Of a stretch of DNA of 64,000 nt, positions 43,015-52,155 are shown in pieces (positions within the stretch are counted from its first letter, which is position 1; each line of letters opens with the position of its first letter). Where the stretch lies: positions 1-64,000 of the forward strand of contig NZ_LZIJ01000193.1 in assembly GCF_001667115.1 (NCBI RefSeq), written 5' to 3'. This stretch comes from Mycobacterium sp. 852002-51163_SCH5372311. GTDB lineage: Bacteria > Actinomycetota > Actinomycetes > Mycobacteriales > Mycobacteriaceae. The notes below the pieces were generated by a model. That model was not told the DNA's origin. It was given only the letters and a program-made list of their open reading frames with translations, and made no database searches. The position numbers and the translations under genes are program-made.

Positions 43015-44664
43015 CTAAATGGCCGGGCCCAGCAGGTCGTCAGCGTCGCGGATGATGTAGCCGTAGCCCTGCTCGGCTAGAAACCGCTGCCGGTGCGCGG
43101 CGTACTCGGCATCAAGGCTGTCGCGGGCCACCACGGAGTAGAAGACGGCGCCGCCGCCGTCGGCCTTGGGCCGCAGCAATCGGCCCAGCCGTTGCGCCTC
43201 CTCTTGGCGCGACCCGAAGGTACCCGAAACCTGTACCGCCACTGAGGCTTCCGGTAGGTCGATGGAGAAGTTGGCGACCTTGGACACCACCAGTCTGGAG
43301 ACCTCGCCGCGGCGGAAGGCGTCGAACAGTGCTTCGCGTTCGCGCGTCCTCGTCGAACCCTGGATCACCGGAGCGTCCAGCTCGGCGCCGAGCTCGTCGA
43401 GCTGGTCCAGATAGGCGCCGATCACCAGGGTTTGCTCGCCTGGGTGCTTCTCCAGAATCGACTTGACCACTGCGATTTTGGTATGCACCGTCGAGCACAG
43501 CCGGTAACGCTCCTCGGGCTCGGCGGTGGCATACATCATCCGTTCGTTGTCGGTCATGGTGACCCGGACTTCTACGCACTCAGCCGGCGCGATCCAGCCT
43601 TGCGCCTCAATGTCTTTCCACGGTGCGTCGTAGCGTTTCGGGCCGATCAGCGAGAACACGTCGCCTTCGCGGCCGTCTTCGCGGATCAGCGTGGCGGTCA
43701 GGCCCAGGCGCCGTTTGGATTGCAGGTCGGCGGTCATCCGGAACACCGGTGCCGGCAGCAGATGCACCTCGTCGTAAATGATCAGGCCCCAGTCGCGGCT
43801 GTCGAACAGTTCCAGATGACGGTATTCGCCCTTGGTTCGGCGGGTGACCATCTGGTAGGTCGAAATGGTGACGGGCCGAATCTCCTTGCGCTCTCCGGAG
43901 TATTCGCCGATCTCGTCGTCGGTCAACGAGGTACGCGCTATCAGCTCGCGTTTCCATTGCCGGGCCGCCACGATGTTGGTGACCAGAATCAACGTCGTCG
44001 CTTGCGCTTTCGCCATCGCGGCCGCGCCGACCAGCGTCTTGCCTGCACCGCACGGAAGAACCACCACGCCCGAGCCGCCCGACCAGAACGAGTCCGTGGC
44101 CAGCTGTTGATAGTCGCGCAGTTTCCAGCCATCCTCGTGCAGGCTGATCGGATGTGCCTCACCGTCGACGTAGCCGGCGAGATCCTCAGCGGGCCAACCG
44201 ATCTTGAGCAACATCTGTTTGACGCGGCCGCGTTCGCTGGCGTGCACGACGACCGTGTCGTCGTCGATCCGGGCGCCCAGCATCGGTGCGATCTTCTTGT
44301 TGCGCAACACTTCCTCGAGCACCGCGCGATCCAGGCTTACCAGCGTCAGGCCGTGTGCGGGATTCTTGACCAGCTGCAGGCGGCCGTAGCGCGCCATGGT
44401 GTCGACGATGTCCACCAGCAACGGCTGCGGAACCGCGTAGCGGGAGAAACTGACCAGCGCGTCGACGACCTGCTCAGCGTCATGGCCCGCGGCGCGGGCG
44501 TTCCACAGCGCCAGCGGCGTGATCCGATAGGTGTGCACGTGTTCGGGGGCGCGTTCCAGCTCGGCGAACGGCGCGATGGCGGCGCGCGCCGCGCCGGCCA
44601 GCTCGTGGTCGACTTCGAGCAGCACCGTCTTGTCGGACTGCACGATCAACGGCCCGTCGGGCAT
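43015..44664 (-). CDS. ercc3: XPB-family DNA helicase
   Basis: 549 residues, Rv0861c homologue. Helicase motifs: Walker A LPCGAGKTLVGAAAM (about 205-219), DEVH in LIIYDEVHLLPAP, motif III GLTATLIREDGREGD and the C-terminal motif QRLGRLLRPK. The bacterial XPB protein is a 3'-5' helicase involved in DNA repair or transcription. The start has GAGGAG nine bases upstream. It is followed at its 3' end by the 42955 hairpin. Confidence 0.94.
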   Translation of the reverse strand: MPDGPLIVQSDKTVLLEVDHELAGAARAAIAPFAELERAPEHVHTYRITPLALWNARAAGHDAEQVVDALVSFSRYAVPQPLLVDIVDTMARYGRLQLVKNPAHGLTLVSLDRAVLEEVLRNKKIAPMLGARIDDDTVVVHASERGRVKQMLLKIGWPAEDLAGYVDGEAHPISLHEDGWKLRDYQQLATDSFWSGGSGVVVLPCGAGKTLVGAAAMAKAQATTLILVTNIVAARQWKRELIARTSLTDDEIGEYSGERKEIRPVTISTYQMVTRRTKGEYRHLELFDSRDWGLIIYDEVHLLPAPVFRMTADLQSKRRLGLTATLIREDGREGDVFSLIGPKRYDAPWKDIEAQGWIAPAECVEVRVTMTDNERMMYATAEPEERYRLCSTVHTKIAVVKSILEKHPGEQTLVIGAYLDQLDELGAELDAPVIQGSTRTREREALFDAFRRGEVSRLVVSKVANFSIDLPEASVAVQVSGTFGSRQEEAQRLGRLLRPKADGGGAVFYSVVARDSLDAEYAAHRQRFLAEQGYGYIIRDADDLLGPAI

Positions 44665-44714
44665 TTAGCGCCACTCCTCTTTATCGTCGTCGGCGCGGGT
44701 CATGCGCCCATTAT

Positions 44715-46970
44715 TCAGTCGTCGACCGACATCACCGATGTGATGCGGTGGATGGCGAAGTCGCGCAGCCGCCCGGACGCCGGATCGAAGGCCACCAACT
44801 GACCGCCGCGGATGGTGATCGGCGACACCACCCGTTGAGTGGCCACACCCGCCGCGTCGAGATAGCCGATCAGCAGCGTCTCCTGATCGCGCGCCGCCCC
44901 CTGCAGAAGCGACATGGTCACGGCGGGGTCCATTCGGGTATTGCCGAACGGCGCGGCGGTCACCTTCCGCAATACCGCGACGACGGCGCTCAGTGTGTCG
45001 CTGCCGGGGCGCGGCGCCGGGCGGTACGAGCGACGGTGCTGAGGCACGGGGACGCGCGCCCCCCGGGGCCGGACGTCGACGATGGCGCCGGTGGAGTCTT
45101 CGGCGGCCGGCGCGAATCCCGCACCGCGCAACACGGCCAGCACCTCGGCTATCGGTGCGGGCGAAACCGCGACCGTCGGTGCCAGCGCACGCAGTTGCAG
45201 CTCTTCAGCGCCGGGCGCGGCCACCGCCTGCGCCAGCAGCGCCGGATCCTCGCACCGCACAAACGACGCGGCCATTCCGATGCGCAGCTGGCCATGCCGT
45301 CGCGCGACATCGTCGATGAGATACGTCAGCCCCTGCGGCACAGGTGTTTTCGAGTGGTCGGCGAAAAGCGCATGCATCCAGTCGCGAGTCTTGCCGATGT
45401 CGAGGGCATGCCGGATCGACTGCTCGCTGACCCGGTACACCATTGCCGCGCCGGCGGATTCGACCTTGGCGACGCTGGCCAGGTCGTCAGCCAGATCGCG
45501 CTGCAGCGGTCCGGGCACCACCACGGTGAGGTCGGCCTGGACCAGAAAGTGGTCGATCGGTTTGGGCATTGCCCGCGTCATCGCATCGATCGCGGCTCCG
45601 GGATCGGCGACGTCCTCCAGCAGTGCACGCCCAGGCGCGCTGATCGCTCCGCGCCCGACCAGGCCCAGCGCGTGCGCCTCGGTTAGCAGGTCTGCGACGG
45701 GCCCCGGTTGCAGCCGCCTGGCCCACCGAGGACGCCGCCAGACCAAGGCCTCCGCCGCCGTGGCTGCGTCGACTCCGGCACCCTCCGGCAATTCCGCAAG
45801 CATGCCCAGCAACAGCCGACGGTCCAGCGGGGCCGCTGTCGAGTACAACGAATGCGACAGGGCGCCATATGGTTTGGCGTCTGGACCGCGGCTGCCGATC
45901 AGCGCCGGCCGGCCCGGCAGGTCCAGCCAGGTGCTGGCAAGCAGGTGCCACCGCTGGGCCGGCGACATCGCGGCGAGCCGGTCGGCGGCCACCGTCGGCG
46001 CCCAATATGGCGGATCACCATGGTTTGGTTCCGGATCCGGCATGCCGCTGGCGATCAGTCCGGCAACCGCCGCGATCTCGAGGATCAGGCCCAGCCGCGG
46101 CTCGTCGATCCCAGTCGTTTTGGCCAGCCGCTTGACTTCGCGGATGCCCATCCCTCCGGTGCGCAACTCGGAAACGGGTGCGGCACTGAGTGTTTCGAGG
46201 AGAACGTCGAGCTCCCGGAGCAAATCGATGACGGCTCCGGCCGCCGTGGCGTCGACGTCTTCGGGCGTCGTGCTGGACACCACCGGATCGGGTGCGGTCA
46301 GCTGCATCGGCCCGGGCTGCTCGCCGCGCAGCACCTGTCCGACATGGCGGGGCAGGATCACCGTGTCGGCGTCCACCCGCCTTAGCAGGCCCATCGCCAG
46401 CAGCCTCGGCACCGGTCGATCCGCGGGTGCACCGGGCGCGGCGTCGCGGGTACGCCCCATCGGGGAGCCCTCGAGCAGTTTCTCCAGCACGTCGGTTTGT
46501 GCCTCGTCGAGACCGGCGATCAGGTCGACCATCTGCTGTTCGGTCTGCGAGGTGTCCTCGAGCGTGACCTGCCCCGGATGCCACGGCAATCCCGTGCCGG
46601 CATCGCCGGCTACCCGGACCGCGCTGTCGCCCCAGACCAGGGCACGAAGCCGGAGGTCGTCCAGTGCGGCGGTGACCTCGGATTCCGGAGCGCGGTCGCC
46701 GATCAACGCCAGCAGCTTGGTGGTCGGCACCGGCGTGCTGTCGGCGTGCAGCACCAGCAACGCGTCCAGCACCGCCAGTCGCAAGAAGTCGAGCTCGTCG
46801 GTGGCGGCCTTGATCGACTGCCGCGCCTGAGCGCGCGCGGCCAGCGCGGCGATGCTCCCGGGTGGCGGCTGGGCAAGATCCGGCCGTAGCTCCAAGAGCC
46901 GGATCAGCCGGTCGTCGGGCAGTTCGGCCAGCCAAGATCCCAGCGGGATATGCGGGCTGTTGTCAGTCAT
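44715..46970 (-). CDS. XPB/Ssl2-like N-terminal domain protein (Rv0862c homologue)
   Basis: 751 residues. It is a conserved mycobacterial protein with the helicase-associated XPB/Ssl2-like N-terminal domain (LIRLLELRPDLAQPPPGSIA; a long Ala/Leu-rich helical body) and no ATPase motif. It lies 50 bases upstream of the XPB helicase gene on the same strand, so the two are likely co-transcribed and may act together. Function unknown. Confidence 0.88.
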   Translation of the reverse strand: MTDNSPHIPLGSWLAELPDDRLIRLLELRPDLAQPPPGSIAALAARAQARQSIKAATDELDFLRLAVLDALLVLHADSTPVPTTKLLALIGDRAPESEVTAALDDLRLRALVWGDSAVRVAGDAGTGLPWHPGQVTLEDTSQTEQQMVDLIAGLDEAQTDVLEKLLEGSPMGRTRDAAPGAPADRPVPRLLAMGLLRRVDADTVILPRHVGQVLRGEQPGPMQLTAPDPVVSSTTPEDVDATAAGAVIDLLRELDVLLETLSAAPVSELRTGGMGIREVKRLAKTTGIDEPRLGLILEIAAVAGLIASGMPDPEPNHGDPPYWAPTVAADRLAAMSPAQRWHLLASTWLDLPGRPALIGSRGPDAKPYGALSHSLYSTAAPLDRRLLLGMLAELPEGAGVDAATAAEALVWRRPRWARRLQPGPVADLLTEAHALGLVGRGAISAPGRALLEDVADPGAAIDAMTRAMPKPIDHFLVQADLTVVVPGPLQRDLADDLASVAKVESAGAAMVYRVSEQSIRHALDIGKTRDWMHALFADHSKTPVPQGLTYLIDDVARRHGQLRIGMAASFVRCEDPALLAQAVAAPGAEELQLRALAPTVAVSPAPIAEVLAVLRGAGFAPAAEDSTGAIVDVRPRGARVPVPQHRRSYRPAPRPGSDTLSAVVAVLRKVTAAPFGNTRMDPAVTMSLLQGAARDQETLLIGYLDAAGVATQRVVSPITIRGGQLVAFDPASGRLRDFAIHRITSVMSVDD

Positions 46971-47103
46971 TGCCGACCAGCGTAATTGAGTCTTGGAACC
47001 TGAAAAGTCGGTCGCCGGGACGGCCCGCGATCACCGGTGCGGATCGCGGCGACGGCGGTCCGAATCGCCCTTCTCGTACTGTGCCCGCAAGTGACCTGTC
47101 AGA

Positions 47104-47313
47104 ATGGACCTCGTGGCTGACACTGCTGATGGCAAGGCGCGGAAAACCAAGTACGTCGACAACGGCTGGCCGACGACGGATCCGGACGACCACGCGGTGA
47201 GCGAACTGGTGACGGATCGGACCGGCGCGTTATCACCCTTTGGCGAGCTGGCGTTTCCGTTGCCCTCCGACGACCTGCCCTATCTTCACCCGGTCACCGT
47301 CGTCAACCGGTAG
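47104..47313 (+). CDS. Small conserved hypothetical protein (Rv0863 homologue)
   Basis: 69 residues (ATG 47104; a GTG at 47113 is possible). Acidic, with a conserved-looking middle DDHAVSELVTDRTGALSPFG and LPYLHPVTVVNR end. It ends nine bases before moaC2. No known domain. Placed here by synteny with the gene before moaC2. Confidence 0.65.
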   Translation: MDLVADTADGKARKTKYVDNGWPTTDPDDHAVSELVTDRTGALSPFGELAFPLPSDDLPYLHPVTVVNR

Positions 47314-47322
47314 GTCGTCGGG

Positions 47323-47871
47323 ATGGCTCGGGCCGCTGGTTCCTCCGGTGCGGTTGGCCCCCCGGGGGTCTCGGGGGCCCACGGCTCAGGCGAATCCCGC
47401 TTCGACGCGCTCTCGCACCTGGATGAGCGGGGGGCGGCGCACATGGTCGACGTCACCGAGAAGGGGGCAACCCGGCGAACCGCGATCGCTGCGGGCGCCT
47501 TGCGCACCACGGCGCATGTGGTGGCGCTGATCTCCAGCGGCGGGCTGCCCAAGGGTGATGCGCTGGCTACTGCGAGGGTGGCGGGCATTCTGGCGGCCAA
47601 ACGCACCAGCGACCTGATCCCGCTGTGCCACCAGTTGGCGCTCACGGGCGTCGACGTCGACTTCACCGTGGGCGAGGCGGACATCGAGATCACCGCGACG
47701 GTGCGCAGCACCGACCGCACGGGTGTGGAGATGGAAGCGCTGACCGCGGTCAGCGTAGCGGCGCTCACGCTTTACGACATGATCAAAGCGGTTGACTCGG
47801 CCGCGCGCATCGACGACATTCGCGTGCTCCGCAAGGAAGGCGGCCGCAGCGGAACCTGGACACCGTCATGA
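47323..47871 (+). CDS. moaC2: Molybdenum cofactor biosynthesis protein C
   Basis: 182 residues, Rv0864 homologue. MoaC converts the MoaA product to cyclic pyranopterin monophosphate. Motifs: SHLDERGAAHMVDVTEKGAT, KRTSDLIPLCHQLALTGVDV, GVEMEALTAVSVAALTLYDM and the KEGGRSG end. There is an extra Gly/Ser-rich N-terminus of about 20 residues. It overlaps mog by ATGA. It is the first of the moa cluster. Confidence 0.94.
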   Translation: MARAAGSSGAVGPPGVSGAHGSGESRFDALSHLDERGAAHMVDVTEKGATRRTAIAAGALRTTAHVVALISSGGLPKGDALATARVAGILAAKRTSDLIPLCHQLALTGVDVDFTVGEADIEITATVRSTDRTGVEMEALTAVSVAALTLYDMIKAVDSAARIDDIRVLRKEGGRSGTWTPS

Positions 47872-48350
47872 GCGAGCGAACCGCGCGGATCATCATTGCC
47901 TCGACCCGCGCGTCAGCCGGTGTGTACACCGACAAGTGCGGGCCGATCATCGCGGAATGGCTTGGCCAGCGTGGGTTTTCGCCGACCGAGCCGCAGGTTG
48001 TGGCTGACGGCAACCCGGTCGGGGAGGCGCTGAACGATGCGCTTGGCGCCGCTGTCGACCTGATCATCACCTCCGGGGGCACCGGGATTTCGCCCACGGA
48101 CAGCACACCGGATCAGACGGTGGCGGTGCTGGATTACATGATCCCCGGCCTGGCTGATGCGATCCGTCGCGCCGGCCTGCCGAAAGTGCCGACGTCGGTG
48201 CTCTCGCGCGGGGTGTGCGGAGTGGCCGGTCGCACTTTGATCGTCAATCTGCCCGGCTCGTCAGGCGGGGTCCGCGACGGCCTGGGCGTGCTCGACGGCG
48301 TGTTGGACCACGCGCTGGATCAACTCGCGGGCGGAGATCACCAGCAATGA
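47868..48350 (+). CDS. mog: Molybdopterin adenylyltransferase-like MoaB/Mog
   Basis: 160 residues, Rv0865 homologue. The MPT-binding motif is DLIITSGGTGISPTDSTPDQ (about 64-83), with a NLPGSSGG nucleotide loop near the end. It adenylates molybdopterin before metal insertion. It starts inside the moaC2 stop and overlaps moaE2 by ATGA. Confidence 0.93.
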   Translation: MSERTARIIIASTRASAGVYTDKCGPIIAEWLGQRGFSPTEPQVVADGNPVGEALNDALGAAVDLIITSGGTGISPTDSTPDQTVAVLDYMIPGLADAIRRAGLPKVPTSVLSRGVCGVAGRTLIVNLPGSSGGVRDGLGVLDGVLDHALDQLAGGDHQQ

Positions 48351-48775
48351 CGCCGCTGGTCCTGCGCGCTGCCCTGACCGACCAGCCCATCTCACTGGCC
48401 GAACACGAGGACCTGGTGAGCCATCAATCGGCCGGAGCCATCGTCGGCTTCGACGGAATGGTCCGCGACCACGACGGTGGACGCGGGGTGACCAAGCTGG
48501 AGTATTCCGCGCACCCGTCGGCCGCGCAGGTACTGGCCGAAACGGTGACCGAGGTGGCCGAGCACTCCAGCGGCGTGCGGGCAGTGGCGGCCAGCCACCG
48601 GATCGGTGTCCTGCAGGTCGGCGACGCGGCCCTGGTGGTTGCCGTTGCAGCTGACCATCGACAAGCGGCGTTCACCACCTGCGCCCAGCTGGTGGACACG
48701 ATCAAGGCACGGCTACCGGTGTGGAAACACCAGTTCTTCGACGACGGGACCGAAGAGTGGGTGGGCTCGGCGTAG
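48347..48775 (+). CDS. moaE2: Molybdopterin synthase large subunit
   Basis: 142 residues, Rv0866 homologue. The ATG at 48347 overlaps the mog stop. MoaE motifs: GAIVGFDGMVRDHDGGRGV, LEYSAHPSAAQ, ASHRIGVLQVGDAALVVAV and PVWKHQFFDDGTEEWVGSA with the catalytic Lys. It pairs with MoaD2, encoded at 50223 on the other strand. Confidence 0.94.
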   Translation: MTPLVLRAALTDQPISLAEHEDLVSHQSAGAIVGFDGMVRDHDGGRGVTKLEYSAHPSAAQVLAETVTEVAEHSSGVRAVAASHRIGVLQVGDAALVVAVAADHRQAAFTTCAQLVDTIKARLPVWKHQFFDDGTEEWVGSA

Positions 48776-48827
48776 TGGCGATCGCGAGCGCGGCGTAGCC
48801 GGGCGAAGCGGGGTCGCCACCATCGGC
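48776..48827. repeat. Third copy of the 54-bp repeat unit
   Basis: GGCGATCGCGAGCGCGGCG, then a one-base-changed middle, then GGTCGCCACCAT. It begins at the moaE2 stop. It is the same element as the tandem pair at 41248-41355. Confidence 0.75.
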
Positions 48828-48835
48828 CTAAGCCG

Positions 48836-48900
48836 GTCGCGAACAGACGCAAAATCGCCCTAAAGCAAGTGCTGTTAGGGCGATTCCGCGGCTGTTCGAC
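48836..48900. terminator. Bidirectional hairpin terminator between moaE2 and rpfA
   Basis: Inverted repeat with one arm GTCGCGAACAGACGCAAAAT and CGCCCTAA, and the other TTAGGGCGATT and CTGTTCGAC. It is a diverged relative of the GCGAGCAGACGCAAAAG hairpins at 29226 and 42955. It separates two convergent genes. Confidence 0.8.
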
Positions 48901-48925
48901 AGCGTCCTCGTAGCGCGAGGGAGCG

Positions 48926-49798
48926 TCAGACCATCGACGGCGCAGCAAGCGCGTCGAGCGCGTCGTTTCCGTGCACGTCCTGACCCCGGATCGCCTCCCA
49001 CAGCCTCTTGGTGTAGGCGACGGTTTCGGCTCCCCTTGGCTCACCGCTGACCGCCTTGGGCACATCCGCCGTGACGGGTGCGTCGGCCGGCGCAGGGTCC
49101 GCCGGAGGCGGTGCGTCGGCAGGAGCGGGTGCCGCGGCGTCCACAGGCGGCGCGTCCGCCGGCGGCGCGTCCACAGGCGGCGGCGCATCCGCAGGCGGCG
49201 CGGGTGCGACGTCAGCCGGAGGTGGTGCGTCCGGGGGCGGAGCGTCGGCCGGCGGCGGTGCGTCCGGAGGCGGTGCGATTTGGTCGTTGCTGGCCAGCTG
49301 CACCACCGGTGCCGGCTCGGCGGGCGGCGGCGGAGCCGCAGGCTGGGGGGCCTGCGCTGCGGGCTCGCCGTTGAGGCCCGGCGCGTCGAGCGGAGCGTTC
49401 AGCCCAGCCGGCTCCGGGAGGACATTGCGGGGGGTCGGGCCCGACAGGCCGTGACCGCACACCGGCCAGGCACCTCGGCCCTGACTGGCCAGCACTCGCT
49501 CAGCGATCGCGATCTGCTGTTCCCGACTGGCCAGCTGCGCCGACGGGGCGTACTGCGTGCCGCCGTGCGATGCCCAGGTGCCCTGGGTGAACTGCAGGCC
49601 GCCGTGGAAGCCATTGCCGGTGTTGATCGCCCAGTTGCCACCCGACTCGCAGCTGGCGACTCGGTCCCATTCGCTGTCGGTGGCTGCGCCCGCCTGGGCG
49701 GCTAATGCAATGCCGCCGCCACCGATTACAGCACCGGTGACGGCGATTTTGGCGACGCTGACGCCTGAAGTAGTGGGTTTGCGATGACGTCCACTCAA
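48926..49798 (-). CDS. rpfA: Resuscitation-promoting factor A (lytic transglycosylase)
   Basis: 290 residues with a TTG start giving the family N-terminus SGRHRKPTTSGVSVAKIA. Order: signal peptide (to about residue 39), Rpf catalytic domain (SEWDRVASCESGGNWAINTG with catalytic Glu51), a Pro/Ala/Asp-rich region (about 135-255), and a C-terminal AYTKRLWEAIRGQD segment. It cleaves peptidoglycan during resuscitation from dormancy. It is about 115 residues shorter than the M. tuberculosis protein because the Pro/Ala repeats are fewer. A c-di-AMP riboswitch lies in its leader. Confidence 0.94.
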   Translation of the reverse strand: MSGRHRKPTTSGVSVAKIAVTGAVIGGGGIALAAQAGAATDSEWDRVASCESGGNWAINTGNGFHGGLQFTQGTWASHGGTQYAPSAQLASREQQIAIAERVLASQGRGAWPVCGHGLSGPTPRNVLPEPAGLNAPLDAPGLNGEPAAQAPQPAAPPPPAEPAPVVQLASNDQIAPPPDAPPPADAPPPDAPPPADVAPAPPADAPPPVDAPPADAPPVDAAAPAPADAPPPADPAPADAPVTADVPKAVSGEPRGAETVAYTKRLWEAIRGQDVHGNDALDALAAPSMV

Positions 49799-50222
49799 AA
49801 CGGGTATTCCTCTCGCTACGCGCCTGCGAGGTCAGCTGTCGGGTTCGGGTTGGAGAGGCCACCCGGCCAACGTGGTATCCGCAAGTGACACCACGCAGGC
49901 TTCACCCCAAGGAGCCGGTAGTCGGCTCCGGTCCGATCACGGTGAACCGGTGGGTCCCCCGCCTCCATCCACGGTCGGTATCCCTGCCTATTGGATGGAG
50001 CTTGGCGCGATAGGCAGGGGGATCGCCACGGGTCAGCTTGGCGAGCCACGGGAGACGGTAGCGGGTTCTGTTTGTCCCGTCACTTTTTGTGAAACCCGGC
50101 GTTTTCCGCGATTACATCTGATAAATCGCCTGGAACGCTTCCGATTTGCGCAGGTCACTGACGCCCGACATCGGAGCGTGTCCGCGCCGTTATCGTTCCG
50201 TTACGTGAGATATTTCACATTT
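49799..50222. other. rpfA leader and promoter region
   Basis: 424 bases between rpfA and moaD2. Most of the left half is the riboswitch (49818-50014). The rest, up to 50222, should hold the rpfA promoter; I see no further gene. Confidence 0.7.
49818..50014 (-). ncRNA. Cyclic di-AMP riboswitch (ydaO/yuaA class) in rpfA leader
   Basis: Read on the minus strand, ydaO-type conserved blocks appear in order: CGCGCCAAGCTCCATCC at the 5' stem, GGCGGGGGACCCA, CTTGGGGTGAA, and AACCCGACAGCTGACCTCGC followed by GGCGCG closing the stem with CGCGCC. The class senses cyclic di-AMP and controls cell-wall hydrolase and osmotic genes, usually turning them off. Its place upstream of rpfA is the same as in M. 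tuberculosis. Boundaries are approximate. Confidence 0.9.
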
Positions 50223-50501
50223 TCATCCGCCGGCGAAGGGCGGGAGTACATCGATCGTGTCGCCGGATCGCAACGTTGTGGTCTCATCCCGCACGGCGAT
50301 CCCGTCGCACAGGTATGAGCACCGCCGCAGCACCGTCGCCAGCCCGGCGTCCCGCGCGGCCAGGCCGTCGATCAGCTCGGCGACTGTGGCGCCAGGACTC
50401 AGCCGCATTGTCTCCGAGTCGAAACCGGCGGCAGCCTGCGCGGCCGCGAAGAATCGGACGGTCACCTGTATTCCGGCAGGTTCCTCTGGGGCGTGACCCA
50501 T
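50223..50501 (-). CDS. moaD2: Molybdopterin synthase small subunit
   Basis: 92 residues, Rv0868c homologue. Ubiquitin-like fold ending in PFAGG, whose C-terminal Gly-Gly carries the thiocarboxylate used for sulfur transfer by MoaE2. Gene order moaA2 then moaD2 on this strand, six bases apart. Confidence 0.93.
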   Translation of the reverse strand: MGHAPEEPAGIQVTVRFFAAAQAAAGFDSETMRLSPGATVAELIDGLAARDAGLATVLRRCSYLCDGIAVRDETTTLRSGDTIDVLPPFAGG

Positions 50502-50507
50502 TGCTGG

Positions 50508-51590
50508 CTAGCCCCCGATTGCGCTCATCGGGCGTTTCGGCTGGATGAAGTCGGGGTCGTTGATGCCGTGGCCGGCCGGCTTGGCCCACATCGCCGCGCG
50601 CCAGGCCGCCTCGACCGCGTCATCGTCCGCGCCGCTGCGCAACAGACTGCGCAGGTCGGTCTCCTCGGCGGAGAACAGACAGCTGCGGATTTGCCCGTCT
50701 GCCGTCAGCCGGGTGCGGTCACAGGTGGAGCAGAAGGCGTGCGACACCGAGGCGATGACACCGAACTTCCCGGCCGCAGTGCCCGGGCCCGAGTCGACGA
50801 GCCAGAGTTCGGCCGGAGCAGATCCACGCGGCGCAGGGTCCGGACGCAGCCGAAAGTGCGGCCGCAGCGCGGCCAGCACGTCGTCGGCGCTGAGCGCGGC
50901 GCCGCGGCGCCACTGATGTCCGGCGTCCAGCGGCATCTGCTCGATGACACGCAACTGGTAACCGTGGTCCAGGCAGAACCGCAACAACTCGACGACGTCC
51001 TCGCGGCCGGTGTGGGGATCCAGAACGGCGTTCACCTTGACCGGCGTGAGGCCGGCGGCGCCGGCGGCGGCAAGGCCGGCCAGTACGTCGGCGAGCCGAT
51101 CCCGGCGCGTGATGGCGGTGAAATGGTCGCGGTTGACGCTGTCCAGTGACACGTTGACCCGGTCCAGACCCGCTGCAACGAGGGCGGCGGCTCGCCCCGC
51201 CAATCCGACGCCGTTGGTGGTCAGCGAGATCTCGGGGCGCGGCCGCAGACTGGCCGCTGCCGCCACTACTTCCTCCAAGTGGCGGGCCAGCAGCGGCTCG
51301 CCACCGGTGAAGCGCACGCTGGTGACACCGAACCGGGTGACGGCGATATTCATCAGCCGCGTCAACTCGTCGGTTTGCAGCAACTGCTCGCGGGGCAACC
51401 AGTCCAACCCCTCTGCCGGCATGCAGTAACTGCAACGCAGGTTGCAGCGGTCGGTCAGTGACACCCGCAGGTCGGTGGCGGCCCTGCCGAATGTGTCCAG
51501 CAAAGGCCCCGAAGTGGGCATCTCCAGCCCGGCGGAGTGCTGGTCTGACCCGCGGCGGACCGTCGGGACACCCAAGGCGGTCAACGTCAT
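50508..51590 (-). CDS. moaA2: GTP 3',8-cyclase, molybdenum cofactor biosynthesis protein A
   Basis: 360 residues, Rv0869c homologue. Radical SAM motif CNLRCSYC (about 46-53) binds the first [4Fe-4S] cluster; the second is at the C-terminus in CSTCDRTRLTADGQIRSC. The protein ends in GG, as in MoaA. It performs the first step of molybdopterin synthesis from GTP. The start overlaps the upstream membrane-protein stop (ATGA); the longer frame on this strand is not supported. Confidence 0.94.
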   Translation of the reverse strand: MTLTALGVPTVRRGSDQHSAGLEMPTSGPLLDTFGRAATDLRVSLTDRCNLRCSYCMPAEGLDWLPREQLLQTDELTRLMNIAVTRFGVTSVRFTGGEPLLARHLEEVVAAAASLRPRPEISLTTNGVGLAGRAAALVAAGLDRVNVSLDSVNRDHFTAITRRDRLADVLAGLAAAGAAGLTPVKVNAVLDPHTGREDVVELLRFCLDHGYQLRVIEQMPLDAGHQWRRGAALSADDVLAALRPHFRLRPDPAPRGSAPAELWLVDSGPGTAAGKFGVIASVSHAFCSTCDRTRLTADGQIRSCLFSAEETDLRSLLRSGADDDAVEAAWRAAMWAKPAGHGINDPDFIQPKRPMSAIGG

Positions 51591-51991
51591 GCGGGCACCC
51601 GCTCGTTTCGAGCCGATGCGCCGACGGGAACGATCTCCTTGCCCAGCGGCAACAGCGACACCGGGATGAGCTTGAGCTGAGCCAGCGCCAGTGGGATGCC
51701 GACGACCGTGACCGCCATCGCCGCGGCGCTCACCAAATGGCCGATCGCCAGCCACAGGCCGAACAACAGCACCCAGATGACGTTGCCGATCAGTGTCAGT
51801 GTTCCCGCGCTCGGCTTGTCGACGATCGTGCGGCCGAACGGCCACAAGGCGTACGAGGCGATGCGCAGCGACGCGAAGCCGAACGGGATGGTGACGATGA
51901 GCAGGAAGCTGACGATCGCCGCGATCAGGTAGCCGAGGGCCATCCAGAGGCCACCGAAAACCAGCCAGATAACGTTCAGGATCAGGTGCAT
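51587..51991 (-). CDS. YccF-family (DUF307) small membrane protein
   Basis: 134 residues with about four hydrophobic helices. Two similar halves each contain an NVIW-LVFG/LLFG-LW-AIGH/ALGY motif (ILNVIWLVFGGLWMALGYLI and LIGNVIWVLLFGLWLAIGHL), the YccF signature. Function unknown. Rv0870c homologue, first gene of a probable operon with moaA2 and moaD2. Confidence 0.9.
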   Translation of the reverse strand: MHLILNVIWLVFGGLWMALGYLIAAIVSFLLIVTIPFGFASLRIASYALWPFGRTIVDKPSAGTLTLIGNVIWVLLFGLWLAIGHLVSAAAMAVTVVGIPLALAQLKLIPVSLLPLGKEIVPVGASARNERVPA

Positions 51992-52155
51992 CTTTCCTCC
52001 AGCGGTACTGCCACCCTACCGAGTACGGGGTAAACAGGGGTGCTCCGCGCGCGGCCATCCGAGTAGGATCGGAAACCACATTGCGTCCTGCGCAAGCGGG
52101 ACGCTTCATTCTGTTGCCCATAATAACGATCCGTCAGACAAAGCAGGTGAGAGCA

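Noticed and set aside
45082..46830. 582-codon plus-strand frame opposite the Rv0862c homologue
   Set aside because: Ser/Arg/Ala-rich shadow with no motif; the minus-strand gene has conserved family features and synteny.
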